Shown piece by piece: positions 6,518 through 14,233 of a stretch of DNA of 48,934 nt. Under the pieces are notes generated by a model that saw only the letters and a list, made by a program, of their open reading frames with translations, ran no database searches and was not told the DNA's origin. Position numbers and translations under genes: made by a program. Position 1 is the first letter of the stretch. Every line of letters starts with the position of its first letter. The stretch is from an uncultured Prevotella sp. (GTDB lineage: Bacteria; Bacteroidota; Bacteroidia; Bacteroidales; Bacteroidaceae). Location: contig CATXJC010000012.1 in assembly GCA_958369755.1 (NCBI GenBank), forward strand, positions 1-48,934, read 5' to 3'.

Positions 6518-9500
6518 ATGACTAAAATACTTGGAATTGATACCGGAACCAATAGTCACGGATGGGCTATTGTGGAAAAACAGGCAGATGAATATCATTT
6601 GCTTGATAAAGGTGTGGACATCTTCCAGGAAGGTGTTTTAAAAACAGAAAAAGGCAAAGAATATTCTAAAGCTGCTGAGCGTACAGCTCATAAAGCTGCA
6701 AGAGTAAGAAACTATCGTATTAAATTACGTAAGATACGTTTGCTTCGTATTTTAAGTGATGCACATTTGTGTCCACCACTTTCTAAGGTAGAACTTTCTG
6801 CCTGGAGACTCAAGAAGGAGTATCCTAAGAATGAATTGTTTATGCAATGGCAAAGTACTGATGATGAATCAGAAAAGACACCATACACTTATCGACACAA
6901 ATGCCTTCATGAAAGTTTGGACTTCAGTAGTATAACTGATAGGCATATTTTGGGTCGTGCTTTTTATCACATGATTCAGCGACGTGGCTTTTTAAGTAAT
7001 CGTAAAGATCAGAGTGCTGATGATACAGGAAAGGTAAAAGAAAGCATCAGTAACCTTACTCAAGAGATGCATGATGCTGGTTATGAGTATCTTGGTGATT
7101 ATTTTTACTCTCTCTATAATAAAGGAGAGAAGATTCGTAATCATTATACTGCGCGCAATGAGCATTATCTGGCAGAGTTTAAGGCCATTTGTGAGAAGCA
7201 GGATTTAGATAAGAATCTTGGTCCTGAGGTGGTACGCCAAATAGAAAAAGCCATTTTCGACCAGCGACCATTAAAGTCGCAAAAGGGACAAGTTGGTAAA
7301 TGCGTATTTGAGAAGAACAAGACAAGATGTGCTTCTTCACATCCTATGTATGAAGAGTTTAGAATGCTCTCTTTTATCAATAATATAAAGATTCAGACTC
7401 CAAATGATGATGTATTACGCCCTCTGTCTTCAGAGGAGCGAGCACTCATTATGCCTTTGTTCTTCCGTAAATCAAAGAAGTTGTTTGACTTTGAAGATAT
7501 AGCAAAGAAATTGGCACCCAAAAAACAATATGGTTTTTACAAGAAGAGTTCTGATGTCGAAATGCCATATCTTTTCAATTACCCTATGGATACATCTGTT
7601 TCTGGTTGTCCTGTAACTACCGCTTTAAAAGATATCTTTGGAGATAATTGGATTGATTCTCTTTGCGAAACCTATACGCTAGCCGAGGGTAAAAGTCGTT
7701 TGAATGTAGTCAATGATATTTGGCATGTATTGTTCTTCTATACAGATGATACAAAACTTGCAGAGTTTGCTAAGAATCGTCTGCAATTGAATGATGAAGA
7801 AGCAAGGAAATTTTGCAAGATTTCTTTGCCGGGTGATTATGCGTCTTTAAGTTTGAAGGCTATCTGTAAGATTCTTCCTTATCTTAGAAGAGGTTTGATT
7901 TATTCTCATGCCGTATTTTTGGGTAACTTATGTGAAGTGATGCCGCAATATGAATGGGATATAGAAGAAATGCGTAATGCTGCTATTGAGCATATTATCC
8001 ACGAAATGAATCAGATTGATTCTAAAGACGAAAGTACTTTAGAGAAGCGTATCAAAGAATATTTGAAAAATCAGTATCATGTTTCTGATGATAAGCTTAA
8101 GAAGTTATACCATCCTTCTAAGATGGATAAATATCCAAGAGTATTGCGTACTAATGATCATGGTGTTTATCAGCTTGGTTCACCTCGAATTGATTGTGTG
8201 CGTAATCCAATGGCTATGCGTTCCATATTCAGATTGCGTAAATTGGTAAACCGATTGTTGGAAGAGGGAAAGATAGATCTGGATACAGAGATCCATATTG
8301 AGTTTGCTCGTGAGTTGAATGATGCGAATAAGCGTCGTGCGATAGCGAAATTTGCAAAAGATAATCAGAAAAAAAATGATGAGGCTCGTAAGAAGATTAT
8401 AGACAAAATGGGGGAGGAGTATAATGTTAAAGATGATGATATCCTAAAGTGTATTCTTTGGGAAGAGCAGGGACATATCTGCTTATATACAGGCAGGCAG
8501 ATTGCCATTCCCGACTTTGTAGGAACAAGTCAAAAATTTGATATAGAGCATACGATTCCCCGTAGTGTAGATGGTGACAGTACAAGAATGAATTTGACGC
8601 TCTGTGATAGTCGCTTCAATAGAGAAATCAAGAAAACCAAGTTGCCGGCAGAATTGTCTAACCATGATGAAATTATGGCACGTATTAATGGCTGGAGAGA
8701 AAAGTATGAGTCTCTTGATGGGCAGATACGTAAACTGAGGGGAAAATCAAAGGGGGCAACAACCAAAAAGCTAAAGGATGACATAATTTATAATCGTCAT
8801 CTTTTGGAATTGCAACGCAATTATTGGCGAGGTAAGTATTTGCGTTTCACGATGGAGATTGTACCTGAAGGATTTAGTCGACGCCAAGGTACTGATATCG
8901 GTGTGATTTCTAAGTATGCACGTCTTTACTTGAAATCCCTTTTCAAGCATGTCTATACCGTTAATGGTATTGCTACTTCTGATTTTAGAAAGATTTGGGG
9001 TGTTCAAGATGTATATGGTAAGAAAGAGCGTGTAAATCATGTTCATCATTGTATTGATGCTATCGTTGTTGCATGTATCAGCCGAGACGAATATGACAAG
9101 TTAAGTGCATACTATCATAATGAAGAAAATCATAAATGGTATGGCATGTCAAAGGCTTATTTTAAAAAGCCATGGCCTACATTTGTTGAGGATTTAAAGA
9201 ATGTGCAAGATGAAATTTTGGTTTATCATTATACTCCAGACAATATGCCTAAGCAAGGACGTCGTAAAATACTTCTTGATGTAGAAGTTGATGGAATCAA
9301 AAAGAAAAAGAAGGTCCTTTGTAAGGGTGATGCAGCAAGAGGTTTATTGCATAGCGATACATACTATGGTGCTATAGAGAACGATGGCGTGGTAAGATAC
9401 GTTAAGCGTATAAATTTGGCTTCTATGAAGAAGGTGGCCGATGTTAAAAATATCGTTGATGATGCTGTTAGAGGTATTGTAGAGGCTGCTATCAGAGAAA

Positions 9501-10144
9501 AGGGCTTTAAAGAAGCTATGGCTGGAACTATATGGATGAATGAAGAAAAGCAAATTCCTATAAAAAAAGTAAGATGCTATACTTCGATAAAAAATCCAAT
9601 ATCTTTCGATAAGAAAAAACAACGAGATTTGTCGGATAAAGAATATAAAAGAAACTATTATGTTACCACTAAGGGTAATTATATAGTTGCATTATATGTT
9701 GGTTCTACAAAAACTGGCAAAAGAAAGACATTTTATGAATTTGTGAATATGATGGAAGCTGCTGGTTATTATAAGACGAGTAATGATAAGTCTGTTGTTG
9801 GACATAATATAGTTCCACTTGAAAAAGCTGATTGCCAGTTGGCTTTTATCCTAAAAAAAGGAACTATGGTTATCTTTTATAAAGAAACAAAAGAGGAGGT
9901 ATGGGATTATTCTCAAAAAGAGACAGTCAGAAACCTTTACTACGTATCCGAGATAGAATCCGATGGTAGAGTAACGTTTAAGTATCATCAAGAAGCGAGA
10001 CTAGACAAAGAACTTCCTCGAAATGCTTCTGACACATCAGATATAAAGCCTAAGATAAGAGTCGGTTTGGCTTCTGCAAAGATACTGGTTCAAGGCTATG
10101 ATTTCGATATTAATGAATTAGGTGAAATCAAAAGATTAAGATAA
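6518..10144 (+). CDS. cas9: Type II-C CRISPR endonuclease Cas9
   Basis: RNA-guided DNA endonuclease of 1208 aa. RuvC-I is at the N-terminus (ILGIDTGTNSHGWAIVE, Asp8). An Arg-rich bridge helix follows (AERTAHKAARVRNYRIKLRK, about 54-73), then the recognition lobe with QRRGFLSNRK. RuvC-II is IHIEFAREL with Glu595. The HNH domain has DIEHTIPRS (Asp675, His678) and Asn701. RuvC-III is HVHHCIDAIVVAC with His844 and Asp847. The PAM-interacting part is the last roughly 300 residues. All nuclease residues are present, so it should cut both strands. With only cas1 and cas2 following and no csn2 or cas4, it is subtype II-C. At 1208 aa it lies between the compact (about 1050-1100) and large (1350 or more) Cas9s. 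The gene is A+T-richer than the housekeeping genes around it. Confidence 0.97.
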   Translation: MTKILGIDTGTNSHGWAIVEKQADEYHLLDKGVDIFQEGVLKTEKGKEYSKAAERTAHKAARVRNYRIKLRKIRLLRILSDAHLCPPLSKVELSAWRLKKEYPKNELFMQWQSTDDESEKTPYTYRHKCLHESLDFSSITDRHILGRAFYHMIQRRGFLSNRKDQSADDTGKVKESISNLTQEMHDAGYEYLGDYFYSLYNKGEKIRNHYTARNEHYLAEFKAICEKQDLDKNLGPEVVRQIEKAIFDQRPLKSQKGQVGKCVFEKNKTRCASSHPMYEEFRMLSFINNIKIQTPNDDVLRPLSSEERALIMPLFFRKSKKLFDFEDIAKKLAPKKQYGFYKKSSDVEMPYLFNYPMDTSVSGCPVTTALKDIFGDNWIDSLCETYTLAEGKSRLNVVNDIWHVLFFYTDDTKLAEFAKNRLQLNDEEARKFCKISLPGDYASLSLKAICKILPYLRRGLIYSHAVFLGNLCEVMPQYEWDIEEMRNAAIEHIIHEMNQIDSKDESTLEKRIKEYLKNQYHVSDDKLKKLYHPSKMDKYPRVLRTNDHGVYQLGSPRIDCVRNPMAMRSIFRLRKLVNRLLEEGKIDLDTEIHIEFARELNDANKRRAIAKFAKDNQKKNDEARKKIIDKMGEEYNVKDDDILKCILWEEQGHICLYTGRQIAIPDFVGTSQKFDIEHTIPRSVDGDSTRMNLTLCDSRFNREIKKTKLPAELSNHDEIMARINGWREKYESLDGQIRKLRGKSKGATTKKLKDDIIYNRHLLELQRNYWRGKYLRFTMEIVPEGFSRRQGTDIGVISKYARLYLKSLFKHVYTVNGIATSDFRKIWGVQDVYGKKERVNHVHHCIDAIVVACISRDEYDKLSAYYHNEENHKWYGMSKAYFKKPWPTFVEDLKNVQDEILVYHYTPDNMPKQGRRKILLDVEVDGIKKKKKVLCKGDAARGLLHSDTYYGAIENDGVVRYVKRINLASMKKVADVKNIVDDAVRGIVEAAIREKGFKEAMAGTIWMNEEKQIPIKKVRCYTSIKNPISFDKKKQRDLSDKEYKRNYYVTTKGNYIVALYVGSTKTGKRKTFYEFVNMMEAAGYYKTSNDKSVVGHNIVPLEKADCQLAFILKKGTMVIFYKETKEEVWDYSQKETVRNLYYVSEIESDGRVTFKYHQEARLDKELPRNASDTSDIKPKIRVGLASAKILVQGYDFDINELGEIKRLR

Positions 10145-10146
10145 AA

Positions 10147-11031
10147 ATGATTAAGCAGACATTATTCTTTTCAACTCCTGTGTGTCTTTCGCTCAAGAAT
10201 TGCCAGATTGTAATCTCTTGGAAAGATTGCGACGACAAGATAACACGCCCTATAGAAGATATAGGGTGTGTAGTCTTGGAAAATCAAATGATAAGCATTA
10301 CTTTGCCGCTTCTTAACGAGTTGGTAAAGAATAATGTTGCTGTTATCTTATGTGACAATAAGATGATGCCAACATCTATGTTGCAAAACTTAGATGCTAA
10401 TACAACGCAAGCTGAAAGTTTAAAATTTCAGCTTGCTGTTAGTGAGCCAATGAAAAAGCAGGCTTGGAAACAGATTATAGAGTCAAAGATAGAAAATCAA
10501 GCCGCAGTCTTGGCTCTTGCTGGTAAGAATAAAGATATTCTCAAGCCTTATTATAATAATGTAAAGAGTGGAGATTCTGACAATAGAGAAGGATTGGCGG
10601 CAAAGGTGTATTGGAATAGCCTTTTCTGTAACTCCTTTAAAAGAGAAAGAGAAGGATGTCCACCTAATGCTCTTTTAAATTATGGTTATGCCATATTGCG
10701 TGCAGCCGTAGCACGTGCTTTGCTTGGTTCTGGTTTGCTCCCGAATTTGGGCATCTTTCATAAAAGCAGATATAATGCTTTTCCTTTAGCTGATGATGTA
10801 ATGGAACCATATCGGCCATTTGTTGATGAAATCGTTTTTCGGCTTTATGGAAATGGAATTACAGAACTGAATAAAGAATCAAAGTCTGAGATAATGCGTG
10901 TGTTGAATAGTGATGTTAACATAGGAAAGGTTAAGCGACCTTTGCAGATTGCATTGACCATCACAACTGCCTCTCTTGTGAAATATTATTCTGGAGAAAT
11001 CAAGAAACTTTCCTTACCTATTATGACATGA
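10147..11031 (+). CDS. cas1: CRISPR integrase Cas1
   Basis: Metal-dependent integrase of the spacer-acquisition complex, 294 aa, the usual size for type II. The metal ligands are visible: Glu148 in DNREGLAAKVYW, His205 in GIFHKSRYNAF, and Asp216/Asp217 in LADDVMEPYRP. An N-terminal beta-rich domain (about 1-90) precedes the helical catalytic domain. The start lies 2 bp after the cas9 stop and the last four bases overlap cas2, so cas9-cas1-cas2 form one transcript. Confidence 0.96.
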   Translation: MIKQTLFFSTPVCLSLKNCQIVISWKDCDDKITRPIEDIGCVVLENQMISITLPLLNELVKNNVAVILCDNKMMPTSMLQNLDANTTQAESLKFQLAVSEPMKKQAWKQIIESKIENQAAVLALAGKNKDILKPYYNNVKSGDSDNREGLAAKVYWNSLFCNSFKREREGCPPNALLNYGYAILRAAVARALLGSGLLPNLGIFHKSRYNAFPLADDVMEPYRPFVDEIVFRLYGNGITELNKESKSEIMRVLNSDVNIGKVKRPLQIALTITTASLVKYYSGEIKKLSLPIMT

Positions 11032-11390
11032 CAGAAGATAGACTAAATGCGTATCATATAATGTGGTTATTTGTATTTTTCGATTTGCCTGTTACAACGA
11101 AAAAAGAGATGAAGGCAGCTTCTCTCTTCCGCAAGAACTTGGAGAAAGATGGTTTCTCCATGATGCAATTTTCTGTCTATATCCGTCATTGTGCATCAAG
11201 GGAAAGTTTGGAAGTGCATATTAAAAGGGTTAAATCTTTGCTTCCGGAGACAGGAAAAGTAAGTTTGTTAAGTGTGACAGATAAGCAATATGGAGATATC
11301 TATAACTTTTGGGGTAAACCAAAAAGTATTAATAAGAGTAAAATATCGAAAAAAGTTATCAGTGAGCCTATTCAATTGGAGTTTTTTTAG
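11028..11390 (+). CDS. cas2: CRISPR-associated Cas2
   Basis: Small ferredoxin-like protein that bridges two Cas1 dimers during spacer integration, 120 aa. The first strand reads WLFVFFDLPV with the conserved Asp19, followed by MMQFSVYIRHC and a C-terminal segment ending PIQLEFF. The start overlaps the cas1 stop as ATGA. About 14 residues precede the usual Cas2 N-terminus; an internal Met12 could serve as the start but leaves no better spacing. The leader and array begin 92 bp after its stop. Confidence 0.93.
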   Translation: MTEDRLNAYHIMWLFVFFDLPVTTKKEMKAASLFRKNLEKDGFSMMQFSVYIRHCASRESLEVHIKRVKSLLPETGKVSLLSVTDKQYGDIYNFWGKPKSINKSKISKKVISEPIQLEFF

Positions 11391-11482
11391 TACTTTTGCA
11401 CTGGAATATATATCCTACTCACCATTTCTTATTAGAAAAAGTGAATGTTATGCGCTGGAATTCAGTGTTTTCAAATCTATAG
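11391..11482 (+). promoter_or_regulatory. CRISPR leader with -7 box
   Basis: A short A+T-rich stretch between the cas2 stop and the first repeat. TACTTTTG at 11391-11398 is a perfect TAnnTTTG box; transcription would begin near 11405 and enter the array about 80 nt later. No TTTG is found 19-21 nt upstream, so the -33 part is weak. The duplex with the tracrRNA requires transcription in this direction, which agrees. Confidence 0.6.
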
Positions 11483-12824
11483 GTTGTGGTTTGATGTAGG
11501 AGTCAAAAGATATACAACTATCGGATAGAAAATAGAAATGGGGCGGGGTTGTGGTTTGATGTAGGAGTCAAAAGATATACAACAATGCTCCGCCTATTAT
11601 AGCCCCCTGCAAGTTGTGGTTTGATGTAGGAGTCAAAAGATATACAACCTGAAACCCATCCTCCCATCAGCAGACAAGGTTGTGGTTTGATGTAGGAGTC
11701 AAAAGATATACAACTGCCACCCCGCAGGGGCTGCCGCCCGCACCGTTGTGGTTTGATGTAGGAGTCAAAAGATATACAACAGCTAAACAAACTAGTTGGA
11801 GGGGTCACAGTTGTGGTTTGATGTAGGAGTCAAAAGATATACAACGTTGTCTGATTCTAGTTATCATCCGGAGAGTTGTGGCTTGATGTAGGAGTCAAAA
11901 GATATACAACCACCGTCTGCGGTTATGATACTCTCGAACGTTGTGGTTTGATGTAGGAGTCAAAAGATATACAACGAGGTGAAGGAGGAAGGCGCATTCA
12001 TGAAGTTGTGGTTTGATGTAGGAGTCAAAAGATATACAACAGATGGCCAACAGAAGAGAAAAGACCGTTGGTTGTGGTTTGATGTAGGAGTCAAAAGATA
12101 TACAACCTATATTAATCAATGATAAGCCGGTAGCGGTTGTGGTTTGATGTAGGAGTCAAAAGATATACAACGGCTACGTGGTGACGGCTTGTGGCATAGG
12201 GTTGTGGTTTGATGTAGGAGTCAAAAGATATACAACAGGTAGAAATGATGTTCCATATCAAGATTGTTGTGGTTTGATGTAGGAGTCAAAAGATATACAA
12301 CCGGCTTGCAGAGAATAGTTGCCGCTCACCGTTGTGGTTTGATGTAGGAGTCAAAAGATATACAACTCCAGCTATCCAGGCACGCATTGCTCGTGGTTGT
12401 GGTTTGATGTAGGAGTCAAAAGATATACAACTCAATCGCTGAACCTCTGATTCAAGGAAGAGTTGTGGTTTGATGTAGGAGTCAAAAGATATACAACAGC
12501 TACGATTGATAGAGTGGCAGAAGACCGTTGTGGTTTGATGTAGTAGTCAAAAGATATACAACAGAGATTATTACCCTCAGAGCGTCTATAAGTTGTGGTT
12601 TGATGTAGGAGTTAAAAGATATACAACTTATGTTCTATGGTCATAAAATAATGATGTGTTGTGGTTTGATGTAGGAGTCAAAAGATATACAACTCAATCG
12701 CTGAACCTCTGATTCAAGGAAGAGTTGTGGTTTGATGTAGGAGTCAAAAGATATACAACCTTCGCTTATTTTGTAATAGGTGTCTTCCGTTGTGGTTTGA
12801 TGTAGGAGTCAAAAGATATAAATA
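11483..12824 (+). CRISPR. CRISPR array, 21 repeats of 36 nt and 20 spacers of 29-30 nt
   Basis: The first repeat is 11483-11518. It begins GTTGTGGTTTGATGTAGGAG and ends AAAAGATATACAAC, with GTTGT/ACAAC at its ends. The repeats start at 11483, 11548, 11613, 11679, 11745, 11810, 11875, 11940, 12005, 12071, 12136, 12201, 12266, 12331, 12396, 12462, 12527, 12592, 12658, 12724 and 12789. Three internal repeats differ by one base: number 7 (T8 to C), number 17 (G18 to T) and number 18 (C22 to T). Number 21 keeps 32 bases and loses the ACAAC end, which marks the distal (old) end. Spacers 15 (12432-12461) and 19 (12694-12723) are identical. The array is read on the plus strand from the cas2 side. Confidence 0.98.
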
Positions 12825-12840
12825 CAATATTTTGTAAAGA

Positions 12841-13089
12841 ATGGAAGATAGAGAACAATTACTTAAAAGTGACCCGGAGTTTGAACGCCTCGCCTTTACG
12901 GTGTTGGCTATCGAGGCTTCGGCGCAAAAAATGGGTATATCGCCGTCTGAAATGAGAAAGCGATTGGATAAGGTGGGGCTAATCAAGAGTCTCATTCAAG
13001 ATTGCTATGACACTCTACATACCGAGAGCCGGGAAGCTGTGGCAAGTGATGTGGTTGAAGCTCTTAAAAATTGGGAAAGAAAAGAATAA
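12841..13089 (+). CDS. DUF3791 family protein (first copy)
   Basis: An 82-aa protein with the DUF3791 pattern: a helix around FTVLAIEASAQKMGISPSEM, then a leucine-rich helix and YDTLHTESREAVASDVVEAL. Genes of this family usually flank or precede DUF3990 genes, whose products resemble ADP-ribosyltransferases, and such sets are regarded as toxin-antitoxin-like. That is exactly the arrangement here, but the DUF3990 gene is broken. The start lies 20 bp after the last conserved base of the CRISPR terminal repeat. Its stop overlaps the start of the DUF3990 remnant as TAATG. Confidence 0.75.
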   Translation: MEDREQLLKSDPEFERLAFTVLAIEASAQKMGISPSEMRKRLDKVGLIKSLIQDCYDTLHTESREAVASDVVEALKNWERKE

Positions 13090-13177
13090 TGGAAAAGCAA
13101 ATATTATATCATGGTTCATTTTAAGCCAAGAGATAGTTGATAAGTATTTGCAGTTCAAATCATATGAAAGGATATAA
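13089..13177 (+). pseudogene. DUF3990 gene remnant with the middle deleted
   Basis: From the ATG at 13089 the sequence reads MEKQILYHGSF and then stops at 13122. YHGS right after the start is the opening of DUF3990 proteins. In a different frame, 13124-13177 reads SQEIVDKYLQFKSYERI followed by a stop, which looks like the C-terminal end of the same family. Both ends are thus kept and roughly 130 residues between them are gone, with a frame change at the joint. The end abuts the next DUF3791 gene by 2 bp, as expected for an operon of DUF3791, DUF3990 and DUF3791. The family assignment of so short a relic is from memory of the motifs. Confidence 0.65.
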
Positions 13178-13179
13178 TT

Positions 13180-13386
13180 ATGTTGGATTTCTTATTATGG
13201 AATAAAATCGCTCGTATCATAAAGCAGTTAGCCGACACGCTGCATATATCAACCGACAGAGCTTTACAGATATTCTATGACTCTGATGTTTGCCGTATGT
13301 TACATGACAAAGAACTTGGCTTGCATCTAATGAGTGATACATATATTGTAAATGATTTGATAGAAGAGCTGAGGAATAAGCAATAG
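13180..13386 (+). CDS. DUF3791 family protein (second copy)
   Basis: A 68-aa protein with the same pattern as the gene at 12841: IARIIKQLADTLHISTDRAL, then FYDSDVCRML, and YIVNDLIEEL near the end. The ATG lies 2 bp after the stop of the DUF3990 remnant. If the module was a toxin with partners, this gene and the first copy are what is left of the partner side. There is no signal peptide or membrane segment. Confidence 0.7.
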   Translation: MLDFLLWNKIARIIKQLADTLHISTDRALQIFYDSDVCRMLHDKELGLHLMSDTYIVNDLIEELRNKQ

Positions 13387-13578
13387 CAAAACAATGGATC
13401 ATTAGAGGAGGAAGATTCTTTGTACTGTAGCACCTTGATTGTTTAGTACGATCAAGGCAAATGCTTCATAATTCAAGATTGAAAGTGGGTATGGTGTCAT
13501 CCAACAACTCATCGCCCACCAGCTGATTTCTGCTTGCACAACAGGTGTTGGACGAGCGCATATCAGCTGTTATGCAAG

Positions 13579-13598
13579 CGCACAACAGCTGTTGTGCG
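13579..13598. repeat. 20-bp perfect palindrome
   Basis: CGCACAACAGCTGTTGTGCG equals its own complement. Just upstream lie two more CAGCTG sites in inverted flanks (CAGCTGAT near 13510 and ATCAGCTG near 13562) and matching GCTTGC/GCAAGC arms, so 13505-13598 can fold extensively. There is no gene here. Confidence 0.8.
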
Positions 13599-13695
13599 GC
13601 TGAAGATATAGGCTTCTCCGGCTTATAACATTAATTCTTCCGGCAACAAGTAAAGGTTACTCCGAAGACTTTTTACGTAAAACCGATGCAACAAT

Positions 13696-13783
13696 GATAG
13701 TACTTACAAGTAACAGCGATAGTACTTACAAGGTGCAAAGACGTTACTGAGAGGTCGCCATGATAGTACTGACGAGGCGTAAA
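13696..13783 (+). repeat. Four 22-bp direct repeats (iteron-like)
   Basis: Units start at 13696, 13718, 13740 and 13762, exactly 22 bp apart. Units 1 and 2 share GATAGTACTTACAAG, unit 4 reads GATAGTACTGACGAG, and unit 3 is a diverged GACGTTACTGAGAGG. A 22-bp period does not keep a reading frame, so it is not a coding repeat. The spacing of two helical turns puts the units on one face of the DNA. Confidence 0.8.
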
Positions 13784-13906
13784 GGGGCTTGTAGCGCTTA
13801 TTGCCTCACTATGGCACAACATTGCCCCTTACCAGGGCAATAACCTGCCATTGCCAGGCACAAAACGATACGTCGGGAGCTGGTAAAACAACCACTCGCT
13901 TTTTTA

Positions 13907-14208
13907 CTCTTCACTCTTCACCAAATCGGCTGAAACCCCGATAAACACTGGGGGTGCGAGAGGTGAAGAGTTACGCACCACTCTTCACCACTCTTCACCC
14001 CTCTTCACCTTCGGATTGCGTACGGAATTGAAATGGAAGCTCGTCCTGTTCGGTCGGGGGGCTGAAACCACTTTTTTATGTCCCACAGATTTCACAGATT
14101 TTCCGTAAGCGGCTCCGCGTGAAGAGTGGTGAAGAGTGGTGTAAACTCTTCACTCGTGTAAGTTTCTAAACTACAGGTGTTTATGACCTTTCGGTGAAGA
14201 GTGAAGAG
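13907..14208. repeat. Cluster of eleven CTCTTCAC/GTGAAGAG octamers
   Basis: CTCTTCAC starts at 13907, 13914, 13981, 13991, 14001 and 14146. GTGAAGAG starts at 13963, 14119, 14129, 14194 and 14201. Eleven copies within 302 bp on both strands is far above chance. Spacings of 7 and 10 bp recur. The cluster lies in the roughly 850-bp gene-free stretch 13387-14233, which also holds the 22-bp repeats and the palindrome. I see no credible gene in that stretch. Confidence 0.8.
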
Positions 14209-14233
14209 TGTTTTTGAAAGTGGCTTGCTATTT

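Noticed and set aside
6518..11390. Subtype II-A or II-B
   Set aside because: No csn2 or cas4 gene is present; only cas9, cas1 and cas2 precede the array.
11518..12119. Minus-strand frames (11518-11808 and 11895-12119) with a repeated CISFDSYIKPQ-like peptide
   Set aside because: They are translations of the CRISPR repeats on the wrong strand; the peptide repeat follows the 36-nt repeat, not a gene.
11483..12824. Promoter inside every repeat, as in Neisseria II-C arrays
   Set aside because: The plus strand of the repeat has TATACAAC, not TAnnTTTG, at its end. The closest match is on the minus strand with one extra T. A leader promoter explains the array better.
13432..13457. Terminator after the second DUF3791 gene (CCTTGAT/ATCAAGG)
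   Set aside because: The stem is only 7 bp with a long loop and no T-run follows.
13387..14233. Protein-coding gene in the repeat-rich stretch
   Set aside because: No frame longer than about 60 codons with recognisable content is seen, and the 22-bp period breaks any reading frame.
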